This document shows, in pieces, positions 1-11,330 of a DNA stretch of 64,000 nt; within the stretch, counting starts at the first letter, position 1; the number at the start of each line of letters is the position of its first letter. The notes beneath the pieces were generated by a model that did not search any database, was not told the origin of the DNA, and saw nothing but the letters and a program-made list of their open reading frames with translations. The stretch comes from Trichobilharzia regenti. Its lineage: Eukaryota; Platyhelminthes; Trematoda; Strigeidida; Schistosomatidae. Where the stretch lies: contig OX235264.1 of the NCBI GenBank assembly GCA_944472135.2, positions 90,964,319 to 91,028,318 of the forward strand. Direction: 5' to 3'. The translations under genes and the position numbers were made by a program.

Positions 1-1390
1 GCCATGGTTTCATAATATTTTCTTTTGTCTTCCCTGGCACTCATCTTCACTCTTTCGTTCAGCGTATTGTAGCTTGCATTCATCTTCTGTTTTTCCTTCT
101 CGTCGGTGCACTGGATAATCTTTTGTTTCGCTGTCCTTCTCTCTCCTATTAGTTTCCAAGTGTCCGTAGTGAGCCATTGTTTGTCCTGTCTCTTTTTTCT
201 GCCTAGAACTTCCGTGAAGGTTTGACTCCACACCGTTTTCAAGTTGTTCCAGTGCTTTTCAACGCCGACCTCTTCGCTAATGTTGATTTGTGTCTCGGCT
301 TTTTCGCTTATGCTTGCAATGAAGATGTCCTTTGTAGCCTGGTCCTTCAGCTATTGAGTGTTGAACTTGGCTTGTGGTCTATCTGCAGCTCCTGTTTCCC
401 TGAAAGCTTTTAATTTGATTTGGATTGTCCCTTGTACGAGATAGTGGTCTGAGCCAACGTCTGCTCCTCTTCTTACTTTTGTGTCCAGTAGGCTGCGCCT
501 CCACTTCCTTGAGATTGAGATGAAGTCATTTTGGTTTGCCTATCTGGTTACAGACACCCATGTAGCCTTGTGGATATCTTTGTGTATGTATACGCTTCCA
601 CCAATTACTAGTTCGTTGAAGGCGCAGAAGCCGGCGAAGAGTTCTCCATTTTCGTTCATTTCTCCGAGAGCTTCTCTACCCATGATGAGTTCTCTTCCTG
701 TGTTGTCTGGTCCCAGTTTGGCATTCATGTCACCTATTAGTATTTTCATGTCACCAGCTGGAGTTTTGTCCATTGCTGCCTGTAGTTGTCTGTAGAATTC
801 TTCTCTCTTTTCGAGGTCTGCGTTGTTTGTGGGTGAATAACATTGTATAATTGACACTTTCCTTCCTTTGAAGTTGAATCTGGTGGTCATTATCCTGGAC
901 GAGATCGCTTCCCATTGCATCAGGGCTTTCGTTGCCTTTGGTGACATCATGATAGCCACGCCCTCGGTGTGCGTGTGGTTATCTTCTGGGTGAGCGGAGT
1001 AGATCACTGACTCACCCGTTGACAATTTGGTGAGTCCATTCCCGTTCCATCTGCTTTCACATATTCCCAGCACTTGTATTCCGTATCTTTTCATCTCGTT
1101 GGCGATCTGGGCAGCTTTCCCAGTCTCGTACATAGTTCGGACGTTCCATGTTCCTACACACACTTGTTCTTTTGGTGCAAAGAGGTTCATCGTACTGAAG
1201 TTTCTGTAGCAATTTTGTTTACAGGGTGGGGTTGCTAGCCTCACGCCTGAGAAAGGAATGGTTACATTAAGATAAAGTTCGGATAGAAGCGACCTTTTGG
1301 GTTGCTCCCCTTAAAATCTGATAACAAGGGATAAAACAACAACACCAGCAAAAGGAAAATAATTTACAGCAAAAAGGGCAAAAAGCGACA
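1..1390 (-). mobile_element. RTE-clade non-LTR retrotransposon, 5' part (AP-endonuclease)
   Basis: Minus-strand coding from about 1244 downward begins with a 234-codon open frame (540-1244). Seen: GTWNVRT at residues 31-37, ICESRW at 61-66, YSPT near 136 and GDMNAKLG at 171-178. These carry the Asn, Glu and Asp/Asn residues of an exonuclease-endonuclease-phosphatase fold, as in RTE elements (SR2-like in schistosomes), where the enzyme nicks target DNA. The same frame continues past a TAG at 540-542 (the SDH motif follows) and a second TAG at 351-353. A one-base frameshift lies near 138-146, beyond which the frame is open to the window edge. 1245-1390 looks like 5' leader. The reverse transcriptase would lie outside the window. 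It is a dead copy, and family assignment is confident. Confidence 0.9.
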
Positions 1391-1640
1391 ACAACAATAC
1401 AATACAACAACATACAATATAGTTCAGCACAGTTAACTAAAATGATACCAAGACCTTAGACTCACTGACTTGGGACAACTTGAACATATAAATCCAACAA
1501 TGTATACAATTATAGATATGGGTTATTGTTAAAAGTCACAAATGTCCAAAAACTTTGTTATAAGTATTAGTAGTCGATGATATTATATCCAGAGTTTAAG
1601 TGTTCGAAAGTAAGCGGATTGCAATAACTTCCAGAACTTC

Positions 1641-4117
1641 GTGGTGAGCAATAACAAAGAAATGAGAGTTTTATATGTCACAGCAAAAAGTAACGCAGTG
1701 ATTGAAAAGCGCGCCAGAAGGAAGGCAGGTCATGAAATTACTGTTAACTCCCCCACCCGACGGGATACTTCTCCTGATGTTATATTTATAAATGACTGTG
1801 GAATATATGAAGCTCATAAATTAGCTCTACTGTTTAACTCCGATCATTGTATTGCACGGGTTTTACCCAAAATTTATAGAAAGTTTCACAAGAGAACTGT
1901 TTCATACCTGTCCACGAATATTGTACATGGATGTTACCCTAAAGAGAATGTTCAGAATCTTTGGAGCATGCTCCAAGACACGGGGTGGGACGTGTTCAGT
2001 GAACACTCTCTTGATGACACTATCTCGAATATTATATTTTATCTCAAATTTTGTCTTGACACCTGTTGTCATCAGATCTGACCGTTTCTTCTCCCCTCAG
2101 CTTAAAAGCTTACCAGGCAAAAGAAAACGTTGTATAAAATGAAGGACAACATTGGTTTGAAAAGAATTAACATCCTTATAAAGTCTCAAATGTACAGGTC
2201 AAATTCAATTTACAACCAAAAGTTCATGTCCAGTAAAAATTCTTCTAAGATATGAAAACTTTTCAAAGAAATTACTGGTGGTAACCAGATGAATAGCATT
2301 CTTTATTCACTTGATGTATGTTTACTAAACAAGTCTTTCATACATACTCCCACTAAAGACTAACTTTCTAATGTCACAAGTGTTAATGAAACCTGCTTCC
2401 CTGGTTTCAATGCAAATGATGTTCTAAAATGTCTCCAGTCTCTGAATCCTTGTTGTAGCTTAGGTGCAGATAGTTAGCCTAGCCTTACTCTTAAAGATGT
2501 GCATATATCCTGTGTTATCCTTTCAGTGAAATATTTAATGAATCTTTTTTCAGAAATGTCGTGCCAGTCGTTTGGAAGGATATTCAATCTGTACCTGTAC
2601 CTTAGTCATCCACTTGAAAATGTATTAAATGTAGGCGTATTGCTATTACCTCTCCTTTTCTAAAAACTATGGAAAAGTTACTCTTAATTAATCTTTGACC
2701 TTCACTTAAAGCCTTATAAAGATTCCAAACAATTCGCCTATAAACGCAGAAGAATTACTTTAGATGCAGCTGAGGTCTTGCATCATAATATTGTCTCCAG
2801 TTTAGACAAAGGGGTTAAATTTGTTCACTGCGCCTTCCTAGATTACACATGTTCTTTTGACTTGGTATCTAGGGATATTTTGTTAAACAAGCTTTCTGAA
2901 ACGCAAACTGAAATTCTTTATGCAACAGAGGATTATTCAAATACTTCGGGTAATACAGAACAGGAAAATGGTTGATTGAAGATTCAGAAACATGTACAGA
3001 ATATGTCTCATATAGGTGCATACTTATTGTAAATTACTCGAAACTCAAACTGGCTGTTAAGTTGTCAAATGGCTGCATTCATATTTCTTAGGAAGAAAGC
3101 AGTACACTGTATGTCAGCGGAAGTTGTCCACTTCATTGTTTACCGAGGCTGGTGTCCCTCAAGGCGCTGTTCTCTCTACTTTCTTGTTTTATTCTGATGA
3201 AATGAACTTTTTTAAGTATGCCGATGATCTAACTACTTCAATGTCTGTTATCTCGCAGCTTCATTGTACTAAAATGAACAGCTTTCTATCAGGCGTTAGC
3301 AAATGGTCTTCGTGTAATGGCCTTAAACTAAATCCTTCTAAATGTCAGACTTATAATTTCAGTTTCCGATGTAAACGAAAGTTAAATGAAGCTGTTGGTT
3401 CCTATGACTGGTGAGAAATTGATGATAGTGATAAAGAAATCAAGTCTGAAGTTAAGTATCTTGGATTAATTCTTTCTTCTGAGCTATCCTGGTCATCTCA
3501 TTTCTTGGTGATTTCTAAAATAATATTTCGTCTGACGTCTTATACTAAGAGGTTAAGGCACTCAGAGATAACTCAAACCCTCCCCTTACATTTTGTCAAC
3601 TCGTGCATCTTACCTATTCTTTTTTACTATTCACCCCTATTCTTTTCTTCTTGGATTGCTTAAGAAAGACTATATCATACTTCGTAGAACTCTGAAGACT
3701 GTTCGTAGGTTGAGTAGTATCCTATTGGGCCATATCGTTGACACTGTCATTGATAAGCACTTGATTTCATGCAGCGAATTTGGTGAAGGAATTTTGTCAG
3801 ACTGTGAGCATCCACTTGACCTGCAGCTTCAACCTTACATCTCCTCAGTAAGAACAAAATGTTATTTCATCAAAAGACTTTATGCACGTACGTCTACGTA
3901 TAAAACTCCACGATATCATATTTAGCACTTATTTTATGTGATGGAAATAGTGTCAGGGATTAGCTACATAACTAACTAACCTTCTTTGCACTAGTAAATA
4001 AACCATTTCCTCCACCCTTATAACATCAAAGTTTTTTGTTATTGTAATTCTTGTATATACAATCCTCTCAATTTCTGTTTTTATTTGTGTATTTTTTCAT
4101 AAGTGTGAACATCATTT
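1641..4117 (+). mobile_element. CR1-like non-LTR retrotransposon, decayed
   Basis: A single degraded open reading frame can be followed through many stops and shifts. The endonuclease C-terminus is at 1641-2081 (NSDHCIARVLPKIY, the SDH active-site region). A linker runs to about 2640. Reverse transcriptase begins near 2700 (KQFAYKRRR, then FLDYTCSFD, equivalent to motif A), then GVPQGAVLS at about 3150 and YADDL at about 3220. The C-terminal region is VKYLGLILSSELSWSSHF at about 3450 and FVNSCILPILFYYSP at about 3590. Coding is lost near 3960; the 3' UTR then runs to an (AAT)n tract at about 4117. The YADD catalytic pair survives, but frames are broken in at least six places. SR1- or Pido-like assignment is an inference. 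Confidence 0.85.
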
Positions 4118-4637
4118 AATAATAATAATAATAATCTGCTTTATTCCAAAAACAGCACTTATAATACAGAATGGAATTCTCTGCAGTTGTCACATTATTG
4201 CATCTGATTTACTAAAAATGGATAAATTAAATTAACCAGAGGAATTTGTCCGCATTTACGATATAAAGTTAAAGTATTCGAAGCACGAATTGAGATCATT
4301 AAATATAATAATAATATTATTAATATTAATAGCAGTGGGTTTGTTACAAACAGTATTGTCGATTCAGCTTGGCAATTTTAGCCTGTCATATATTAATGAA
4401 TCTAATGTTCTGTTGATATAGTATGGTGAAGGGAAATACAAAATTAACAGTTATAACACAGCTTAAATGATGTTCTTACTTATGAAAAAAAAATAAATAA
4501 ATAAAAACAAAAAATTGCGAGGATTATAGATATAAGAGGAACAAGAAGAATATGGCGTGATTTTATAAGGGTGTGTGAAATGGATTATTGAGTAGCACAA
4601 AGAAGGTTAGTTAGTTCATGCCTGACACTATTGAGGC
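4118..4637 (-). repeat. Inverted copy of the CR1-like 3' UTR
   Basis: Starts with the (AAT)n tail at 4118-4134 and then reads, on the minus strand, the same 3' UTR as 52440-52920. It ends in the last codons of the reverse transcriptase frame near 4637. It abuts the plus-strand element on its left and another plus-strand copy on its right, so it is the middle of a fold-back structure. Confidence 0.75.
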
Positions 4638-4639
4638 TG

Positions 4640-4990
4640 TTATGACTGTTAATTTTGTATTTCCCCTTATTATACTGCTATGTCAACAAAACATTAGATT
4701 CAATACTCGATAACATGCTAAAATTTTCAAAATGAATTGACAAAACTGTTTGAAACAAACTCACTATTATTAGTGTTGTTATTATTATTATTATATTTAT
4801 TGTTTTTATTTTGTACTTCAAATATTTTTGACTCTCTGCCGTAAATGTTGACAAATTCCTCTGGTTAAGTTTGTTTTAAATTTATCTATATTTTGAGTAA
4901 ATCAGATGCAATAGTGTGACAAATGCTGAGAATTCTATTCTGTATTATAAGTGCTGTTTTTGAAATAAAGGAGATTATTATTATTATATT
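4640..4990 (+). repeat. CR1-like 3' UTR end, plus orientation
   Basis: The segment reads as the plus-strand equivalent of the left part of 4118-4637. It ends in an AATAAA-like signal and an (ATT)n tract at about 4976-4987. It pairs with about 4118-4400 to form an inverted repeat of roughly 270-bp arms. No coding sequence is present. Confidence 0.75.
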
Positions 4991-5589
4991 CACTTAATTC
5001 ACTTACTAAGTCAACCAAATCAAGTTTCGTTTATATTTTTACGGGTAACAGACTGTGGAAATGGATATATTATCCGTTCTATGTCCACATTGTATTTCTA
5101 ATCAGTTGATGATTCGCCTAAACTCATATCATGGAACTTAAATATTTCCAGTGACGTTACTATTATTCTTTTGGGTCCCGAGTGGAAAACAGCAGCACAT
5201 CTCCATGGCCGTATCTAGCTTGTCCCATATTGCTCATAAACTCTCATCCCCCCCCACATATACAACCACTTCTATGTCACACTCGAGCACACGCCCAACT
5301 CATCACTTCACATTCGAGTTCTGCTCAAGCCACAGTATGTGACGCGATGTCTTTCGATGATCTCCTCATTGACATGTGTCTAGTCTATCTCCATTATCTT
5401 ACACAAAACTGTTGTGCAGTAGCTCCTTGATTGTTCGTTTAATGACTTTCATGTTGCTAATTCTTTACGCAGCGAAGGCAGATTTTGAAAAAGTCTGTAA
5501 CAGCCTGTTAAAAATGCTATTTTGACTCGCAGTACAAGTTTTTGGCTAGTATACAAGTAATGACTGACTGTTTGGGGGAATTGCTTGTG
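4991..5589. other. No gene recognised
   Basis: AT-rich sequence with two short plus-strand open frames (5151-5342 and 5182-5430) that show no family motif. I see no RNA gene or repeat that recurs elsewhere in the window. Confidence 0.4.
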
Positions 5590-6350
5590 TATGATTCTTA
5601 CGGATAGCGTAGTGATCTCACCTTTTCAGGAATATGCCAACTGATTCTAAGCACTTGCTTTCTGTACTTAGAAAATAAACTTGGTTGTTTAGCTGCTATC
5701 AGCACTGTTGTGAACCATATATATCTAACAGCGAATATCAATATATGCGTGGAAATTGGGCACTGCGGCAGTAAGTAATTCTTTACACAGTCACTGAAAC
5801 AGTATTGTTTACTGGATGACGTTTCGAACACAATTTATCCTTTGTTCATAATCATGTCAATTATAATCACACGTTTTCGAAATTCGAGTTTTATGATTTT
5901 CTTTGTTCTCTCCAATTCGTCATCGTAGGAGAAGTAGAATTTTCTAAACATCCGAGTAGATAGGTGTTGAATCATTCCTATTACACGTGTTGATTTGCAG
6001 TTGATTCGATAAACAGAGCTTCCGTTATCAATCTCTCCCTCCACCATGTCACATTAGATTTTAAAACTGTCATCCTATTTTATGGCTGTGTGTAATTGCA
6101 TGCAGTGGGTGCTGTAGTTGAACTATGTTCTAGATTTTTTATCTTATTAGGATCGACTAATCTAGATTTTGCAAGATTTTTATGCTCGGCTAGTCTGATT
6201 GCCCCTGTTCTGCTACTTTGACCTACGTATTAGACCTGACGATCAATCTGCCTAACGTTTCTGGAGACCTTACGGAGAATTCTTAACAAGACAGGAATAA
6301 AAGTGGCATTCAAACCCATAAATTCAATTAGAGACAAGCTTGTTGGTTTA
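5590..6350 (-). pseudogene. Penelope-like element P1, GIY-YIG end and 3' tail
   Basis: Read on the minus strand from about 6310, the sequence encodes YVGQSSRTGAIRLAEHKN, the core of a GIY-YIG endonuclease with its conserved Arg and His. ERLITEALFIEST, the P1 C-terminus, follows near 6030. Below 5990 it is the non-coding P1 tail, shared with 15100-15430, 35150-35400 and 42120-42250. The reverse transcriptase is missing. One stop interrupts the start of the endonuclease and another follows the ACNYTQP segment. In PLEs this domain cuts the target site for reverse transcription. The copy is truncated and dead. Confidence 0.8.
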
Positions 6351-6384
6351 AAATAAAACAGTCTAGTTTATCTAATGCCCTGAA

Positions 6385-6495
6385 ATGGTTGTTTCACTGC
6401 TTCGCTGTGTGATATATATCCAATAAACAAACTAATATGGAATAATTTACTACCACAGTGTCCAAGTTTTACGCATATATTGTTATTAATAATGA
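6385..6495 (+). repeat. Inverted P1 tail fragment
   Basis: Plus-strand piece of the P1 tail (the block around AATAAACAAACTAATATGG) next to the 5' side of the minus-strand PLE copy. It gives an inverted-repeat arrangement seen at several other P1 loci in the window. Confidence 0.65.
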
Positions 6496-6538
6496 TAAAA
6501 ATAAAACAGAATTATGGTGAAAACGTTACTCTAGCCAC

Positions 6539-6976
6539 TGTAAGACAAGTGGATGTTAGCAGTGCTCTTAAATGCAGAGGATTGGTTGCACGTCCCGATT
6601 AGCCAGTGATTCAGCTATATATAAAAAGAGTATTCGAAGCCCTGTGAGTAAATCATGCGAGTTTTCCCATCATACCCTCCTCCTCTGGTTAGTCAGAAGT
6701 GTTAGGAAGAGGCAAAGCACATGTAATTATAAAGTTATTATCATGTCGTTGACATGCATTTGTTTCTGCTTTCTGATTGGACGCTTGCACAATTCCAACT
6801 CTCAACCAGATTGGCTGATTTCCAGTCTACCTTATTTTTGTATAAATACAGCCACTTTTGTCATAATAAAAGATTCTGGTTTTACCGCTGATTATCGTGT
6901 GTTCTGCTTTACCAGTTAAGTGGGCACTGGTCAGTAGTTAAGCAGTTACCTCGTGACAAAGTTCTAGCTTCATAAC
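6539..6976 (+). repeat. 5' LTR of the Ty3/Gypsy element
   Basis: Begins TGTAAGAC and ends ...CATAACA, so it has the TG...CA ends of an LTR. Inside are a TATA-like GTATAAATA near 6839 and an AATAAA signal near 6863, placing the likely U3/R/U5 order. A primer binding site follows three bases later. No second copy occurs downstream, so the left boundary is judged only from the TG and context. Confidence 0.65.
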
Positions 6977-6979
6977 AAT

Positions 6980-7000
6980 TGGCGACGGGGCTTCGAATCC
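6980..7000 (+). promoter_or_regulatory. Primer binding site
   Basis: Starts with TGG immediately after the LTR end and a 3-nt spacer. Its reverse complement ends in CGCCA and contains a TTCGAAG T-loop-like core flanked by G/C pairs, as expected for the 3' end of a tRNA primer. The tRNA identity is not assigned. Confidence 0.65.
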
Positions 7001-7064
7001 ATTGCAGTTCAATACAGTCAAATAAAACCCAGATCATCCAGTGTACATCTAGCCTGTCTTCCAA

Positions 7065-10000
7065 ATGAAAATTTCATTTGAACAAATGCAACTTCTTCTT
7101 CATCAACAACAGCAACAGTTTGAAGCTTGCCAGCTCAGCTTGATTGAAAAACTTACACAGCAGTTTTCAATTCAAAATCTCGGCAGTTCCAACTCAGAGA
7201 AAACCGAATCTTTTGGGACTTCAATTGTAGAGTTCAATTTCGATCCTTCAACAGGCGTGACGTTTGAAGCTTGGTTTCGACGTTATGAAGATCTGTTCCG
7301 GGTTGAATGCACTCACCTAGATGATTCGGCCAAAGTGAGACTACTCCTTCGGAAACTTGGTCCAGCCGAAAATAACAAATATGTCAATCATATTCTACCA
7401 AAAAACCCCAGAGAACTCAACTTTGAAGAAACCGTTCAAACGTTAACCAATATTTTCGGTGAACAGTTATCTCTCTTCAGTATCCGTTACAATTGTTTCA
7501 AGATATCCAAAGATCCAGGAGATGATATTCTCACCTATGCTGGTAAGGTGAATCGTGAATGCGAGCGATCGAAAATTCGATCACTTACGGATGACCAGTT
7601 TAAATGCCTGATCTTTGTCTGCGGTCTCAAATCTTCAGTTGACAGTGATATTCGTACCCGAATCCTTGCAGAGATTGAACGCAAACCGGACATGACTTTA
7701 CAGGAGGTAACTGCTGAGTGCCAGCGAATCATCAATCTAAAGCATGACACGAAGTTGATTGAGGACGGTCAAGTTCATGAATTTACTTCTGTTCAGGCTG
7801 TCAAGTCAAACAACTCTCTGCAAGTCAAACACAAGCCTCCCACAAATTGTTGGTTTTGTGGATCGTGGCATTTTGGTAAATTTTGCCCGTATAAAAGACA
7901 TAAATGCAGTATCTGTAACAAGTATGGTCACAAGGAAGGATTTTGTCCCCCAGTGAAACCTAGATCAATCCGATCTCACAATACGATGGCACAGTCACGA
8001 AAGTTTCGATCTCGGTCGACGAAACCTCAAATCAGCAGTATGTTCGCTACCTTCAAAGTTGACTTCGAGTCAAAAAGAAAGTTTGTCACACTTTCTATCA
8101 ACCAGAAGCCAGTTCGACTACAGTTAGATACTGCTTCTGATATCACAATCATATCTCCCCAGACGTGGCGGGCACTCGGGTGTCCACCTTATCAGAGAAC
8201 GGAGCATACTGCAAGAAACGCGTCGGGTGACGTAATGAAATTATCTGGCCAGATTGAATGCGACGTAACTTTCCGGTCGACCTCGTTCCAAGGAACATGC
8301 TACATCACCAATCGTCATGATTTGAACTTGCTTGGTATTGACTGGATCGAAAAGATGAAACTCTGGGATGTCCCACTGAACTCAGTTTGTTCCAATGTAC
8401 AGTGCTCAGATAGTCCTACCAACATGTTGATGCATCCGAACTCGACCGCAAAGTTCATCAGTCATCTTCGCACCAAACACGCTGCCGTTTTTCAAGAGTC
8501 TTTGGGTTGCTGTACCGTACAAAAAGCCAGACTATACCTCAAACCTGATGCCAAACCAGTTTTTAGACCAAAACGCCCAGTACCGTATGCCGCATTATCG
8601 TCCCTTGATGCAGAGCTGGATCGTTTAGAAAAGTTGAACGTAATCAAGCCAGTCGATTACTCATCCTGGGCAGCCCCCATAGTGGTTGTCAAGAAAGCAA
8701 ACGGTACCATCAGACTTTGTGCTGATTTCTCAATAAAAGTCAAAAAAACCCTTGAAGATCAACCGTATTCACTATCAGTTCCCCAGGATCTATTTGTCAA
8801 ACTGAATGGCGGTAAATACTTCAGTAAACTTGATCTAGCTGAGGCATACCTACAGATCGAGGTCGAAGATGATTCTAAAGAGCTTCTGACAATCAACACT
8901 CACAAAGGACTGTATCAGTTCCAGCGACTTCCATATGGTGTTAAACCTGCTCCTGCTATATTCCAACAGATAATGGATGCAATATTAGCTGGTGTATCGG
9001 GAGTGGCCGTTTACCTCGATGATATCATAGTCACAGGAGAAACTCAATTCGAACTCTTCAATCGGTTGGATAAAGTCCTGACAATACTCAGTGATTCCGG
9101 TTTCCATTTACGTCCGGATAAGTGCAATTTTTTCATGACTTCAGTGAAGTACCTGGGATTCATTTTTGACAAAGATGGTCGCAAACCCGACCCCTCCAGT
9201 GTGTCAGCAATTCAACAGATGCCTGCCCCTAATAATCTCAGTACGTTGCAGTCCTTCCTGGGGATGATCAGTTACTATAGTGCGTTCCTGCCAGATTTAC
9301 ATCGTCTCAGGGCCCCAATGAATCAGTTGCTCATGAAGAATGCTAAATGGAACTGGTCAGAAGAATGCCAACAAGCTTTCATCAAGGTCAAGAAATTACT
9401 CCAGTCTGACCTGCTGTTAACACATTACAATCCAAAGCTGGATATAACATTAGCTGCAGATGCGTCCAACTATGGTATTGGCGCTGTCATTTCACATGTG
9501 TTTCCAGACGGTGTTGAAAAGCCAATAGCATATGCATCGCGAACCTTGACAAAGGTAGAGCAGAATTACAGTCAGGTCGAAAAGGAAGGATTAGCGCTCG
9601 TGTTTGGGATTCAAAAGTTCCACAAAATGCTGCTTGGCCGAAAGTTCACACTTTTTACTGATCACAAACCACTATTATCGATTTTTGGCTCCAAGAAAGG
9701 TATTCCAGTCTATACAGCCAATCGACTCCAACGATGGGCGACTATGCTACTAGGATACGACTTTCAGATCAAGTACAAATCTACAAAAGATTTCGGGAAT
9801 GCAGATGTCCTCTCGCGGTTACTCAGCTATAACAAGCCCGCAAAGGAGGACGCTGTGATCGCCGGCGTTTCTGTCGATGAAGACGTGTGCCACGTATTGA
9901 TGACGGCAATAAACACTTTACCTGTCTCAGCCGACATGGTTCAACGAGAGACGCAGCGTGACCCGACATTACAGTCAGTTCAACAGTATCTGCGTTGTGG

Positions 10001-10805
10001 CTGGCCCTCGCGTATTGATTGTCCAGATTTAAAACAGTTCTATCAACGACGACATTCGTTATCCCTGGTCAATGACTGCATTATGTTTGGCGAACGTGTG
10101 GTCGTGCCTCGAAGTCTCCAACAAAAAGTCATGAGTCAACTACATTTTACGCATCCTGGTATTGGCCGTATGAAATCGTTGGCACGCTGTTACGTCTACT
10201 GGCCAAATATCGATCGTGAATTAGAAGTGATGGTTCGCTCATGTTCTCGCTGTGCTCAGGCTTTGAAAATGCCTATCAAGACAGACCTACAGCCGTGGCC
10301 CAACCCAGGAAAACCGTGGTCAAGAATCCACATAGATTTTGCCGGCCCAATCAATGGCAAACAGTTTCTCGTGGTAATCGACGCGTATTCCAAGTGGCCG
10401 GAGGTTTTCATTATGCAAAATACCACAGTGACGATAACATTAAATAAGTTGGTTCAGCTTTTCAGAAGATTTGGTGTTCCAGAGATCATCGTTTCCGATA
10501 ACGGACCTCAGTTTACAGCTGAACAATTCAAACAGTTTTGTGAGCGGCTAGGTGTTCAGCATATTCGCAGCCCACCTTACCATCCTCAGTCAAATGGACA
10601 AGCAGAGCGTTTTGTTGATACACTCAAGCGCGCACTTCAGAAGTCAAACGGGGAGGGATCGATAGAGGATGTATTGCACAATTTCCTCTTCATTTATAGA
10701 ACCACAACCAACCCATCATGCCCAAATCAAACATCTACCGCAGAAGTTATGTTTGGAAGAAGATTATGTACTTCTTTGGATACAATTATCCCGACCCCAT
10801 CCTAG
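7065..10805 (+). CDS. Ty3/Gypsy Gag-Pol polyprotein
   Basis: One 1246-codon frame holds a whole Gag-Pol in the usual order. The Gag-like N-terminus starts with a glutamine-rich stretch. Two zinc knuckles begin at C262 (CX2CX3HX4C, then CX2CX4HX4C). The aspartic protease motif is at D355, reading DTAS where DTGS or DTGA is normal, so the flap-facing glycine is lost. Reverse transcriptase has YLDD at 650-653. RNase H has its first Asp at D799, followed by EKEGLA and FTDHKPL. Integrase has an HFTH...CSRC zinc finger and D1091, D1145 and E1181, with 35 residues between the last two. The Met chosen is the first one after the PBS. The frame stops at TAG 10803-10805, where homologous proteins normally continue. 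It is nearly intact but probably inactive because of the protease change, the stop and the missing 3' LTR. Confidence 0.93.
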   Translation: MKISFEQMQLLLHQQQQQFEACQLSLIEKLTQQFSIQNLGSSNSEKTESFGTSIVEFNFDPSTGVTFEAWFRRYEDLFRVECTHLDDSAKVRLLLRKLGPAENNKYVNHILPKNPRELNFEETVQTLTNIFGEQLSLFSIRYNCFKISKDPGDDILTYAGKVNRECERSKIRSLTDDQFKCLIFVCGLKSSVDSDIRTRILAEIERKPDMTLQEVTAECQRIINLKHDTKLIEDGQVHEFTSVQAVKSNNSLQVKHKPPTNCWFCGSWHFGKFCPYKRHKCSICNKYGHKEGFCPPVKPRSIRSHNTMAQSRKFRSRSTKPQISSMFATFKVDFESKRKFVTLSINQKPVRLQLDTASDITIISPQTWRALGCPPYQRTEHTARNASGDVMKLSGQIECDVTFRSTSFQGTCYITNRHDLNLLGIDWIEKMKLWDVPLNSVCSNVQCSDSPTNMLMHPNSTAKFISHLRTKHAAVFQESLGCCTVQKARLYLKPDAKPVFRPKRPVPYAALSSLDAELDRLEKLNVIKPVDYSSWAAPIVVVKKANGTIRLCADFSIKVKKTLEDQPYSLSVPQDLFVKLNGGKYFSKLDLAEAYLQIEVEDDSKELLTINTHKGLYQFQRLPYGVKPAPAIFQQIMDAILAGVSGVAVYLDDIIVTGETQFELFNRLDKVLTILSDSGFHLRPDKCNFFMTSVKYLGFIFDKDGRKPDPSSVSAIQQMPAPNNLSTLQSFLGMISYYSAFLPDLHRLRAPMNQLLMKNAKWNWSEECQQAFIKVKKLLQSDLLLTHYNPKLDITLAADASNYGIGAVISHVFPDGVEKPIAYASRTLTKVEQNYSQVEKEGLALVFGIQKFHKMLLGRKFTLFTDHKPLLSIFGSKKGIPVYTANRLQRWATMLLGYDFQIKYKSTKDFGNADVLSRLLSYNKPAKEDAVIAGVSVDEDVCHVLMTAINTLPVSADMVQRETQRDPTLQSVQQYLRCGWPSRIDCPDLKQFYQRRHSLSLVNDCIMFGERVVVPRSLQQKVMSQLHFTHPGIGRMKSLARCYVYWPNIDRELEVMVRSCSRCAQALKMPIKTDLQPWPNPGKPWSRIHIDFAGPINGKQFLVVIDAYSKWPEVFIMQNTTVTITLNKLVQLFRRFGVPEIIVSDNGPQFTAEQFKQFCERLGVQHIRSPPYHPQSNGQAERFVDTLKRALQKSNGEGSIEDVLHNFLFIYRTTTNPSCPNQTSTAEVMFGRRLCTSLDTIIPTPS

Positions 10806-10845
10806 GATGAAACAGCGGGTGTCCGTGATCAACTCGTAAAAGATT
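10806..10845 (+). pseudogene. Remnant of the Gypsy integrase C-terminal region
   Basis: In the same frame past the TAG, the codons read DETAGVRDQLVKD and then a stop. This resembles the segment that follows integrase in related elements. The element is then cut off, with no polypurine tract and no 3' LTR. Confidence 0.5.
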
Positions 10846-10859
10846 AATAAATTACTGAA

Positions 10860-11330
10860 CTGCTATAAAGATTTTGACTTATGGTAAGGTATTGTCTGAA
10901 ACATTAAAAATGAGATTATGACAACAATAAAAACGCCTAAAGTGAAAAGAAGTGAAATGAATTCAAGTGATAAAATAGAATAAAATAAATGAACATTACT
11001 GTGATCAAGGTAAAGAGAGGGGTTTGACAAAACGTTTTTGTCCATATATAGCTACAGCTTTGAATATGCATAAGTGAAGAGAACGTAAGCTTTTGTAGTG
11101 ATTGGATTTGATCCTGTAGATAACTTTGAAGGATAAATGACGTGCGACTGAATGTCCTGATTCTACAAGGTGTTTATAGATTAAAGACTTTGTCGTCCTT
11201 TTCTCACCTCTCATTAACCAAACGGAGTAGTGTGTTCAGCTAGGCGTTTACGGAAATTACGCTTGAAAATGGCGTCGCTGTAAAGAGATATTTCTTCGCT
11301 GAACAAAAAATTATTTTTCCGGATGAATCA
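10860..11330 (-). pseudogene. Penelope-like element P2, GIY-YIG C-terminal part
   Basis: Minus-strand frame 11005-11214 reads SLIYKHLVESGHSVARHLSFKV, then RSLHLCIFKAVAIYG and a PLSLP end. This is the P2 C-terminus, also seen at 29859, 43672, 55700 and 60192. Upstream (11220-11330) is RNFRKRLAEH, the Arg and His region of the endonuclease, broken by two adjacent stops. 10860-11000 is its 3' UTR, which abuts the truncated Gypsy element. Confidence 0.75.

Noticed and set aside
1641..2081. 146-codon frame as a small host gene
   Set aside because: It holds the NSDHCIARVLPKIY endonuclease motif and is followed by the matching reverse transcriptase of the same CR1-like element.
7065..10805. Host gene with a polymerase-like domain
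   Set aside because: The order Gag, zinc knuckles, protease, RT, RNase H, integrase and the LTR and PBS in front show a Ty3/Gypsy retrotransposon.
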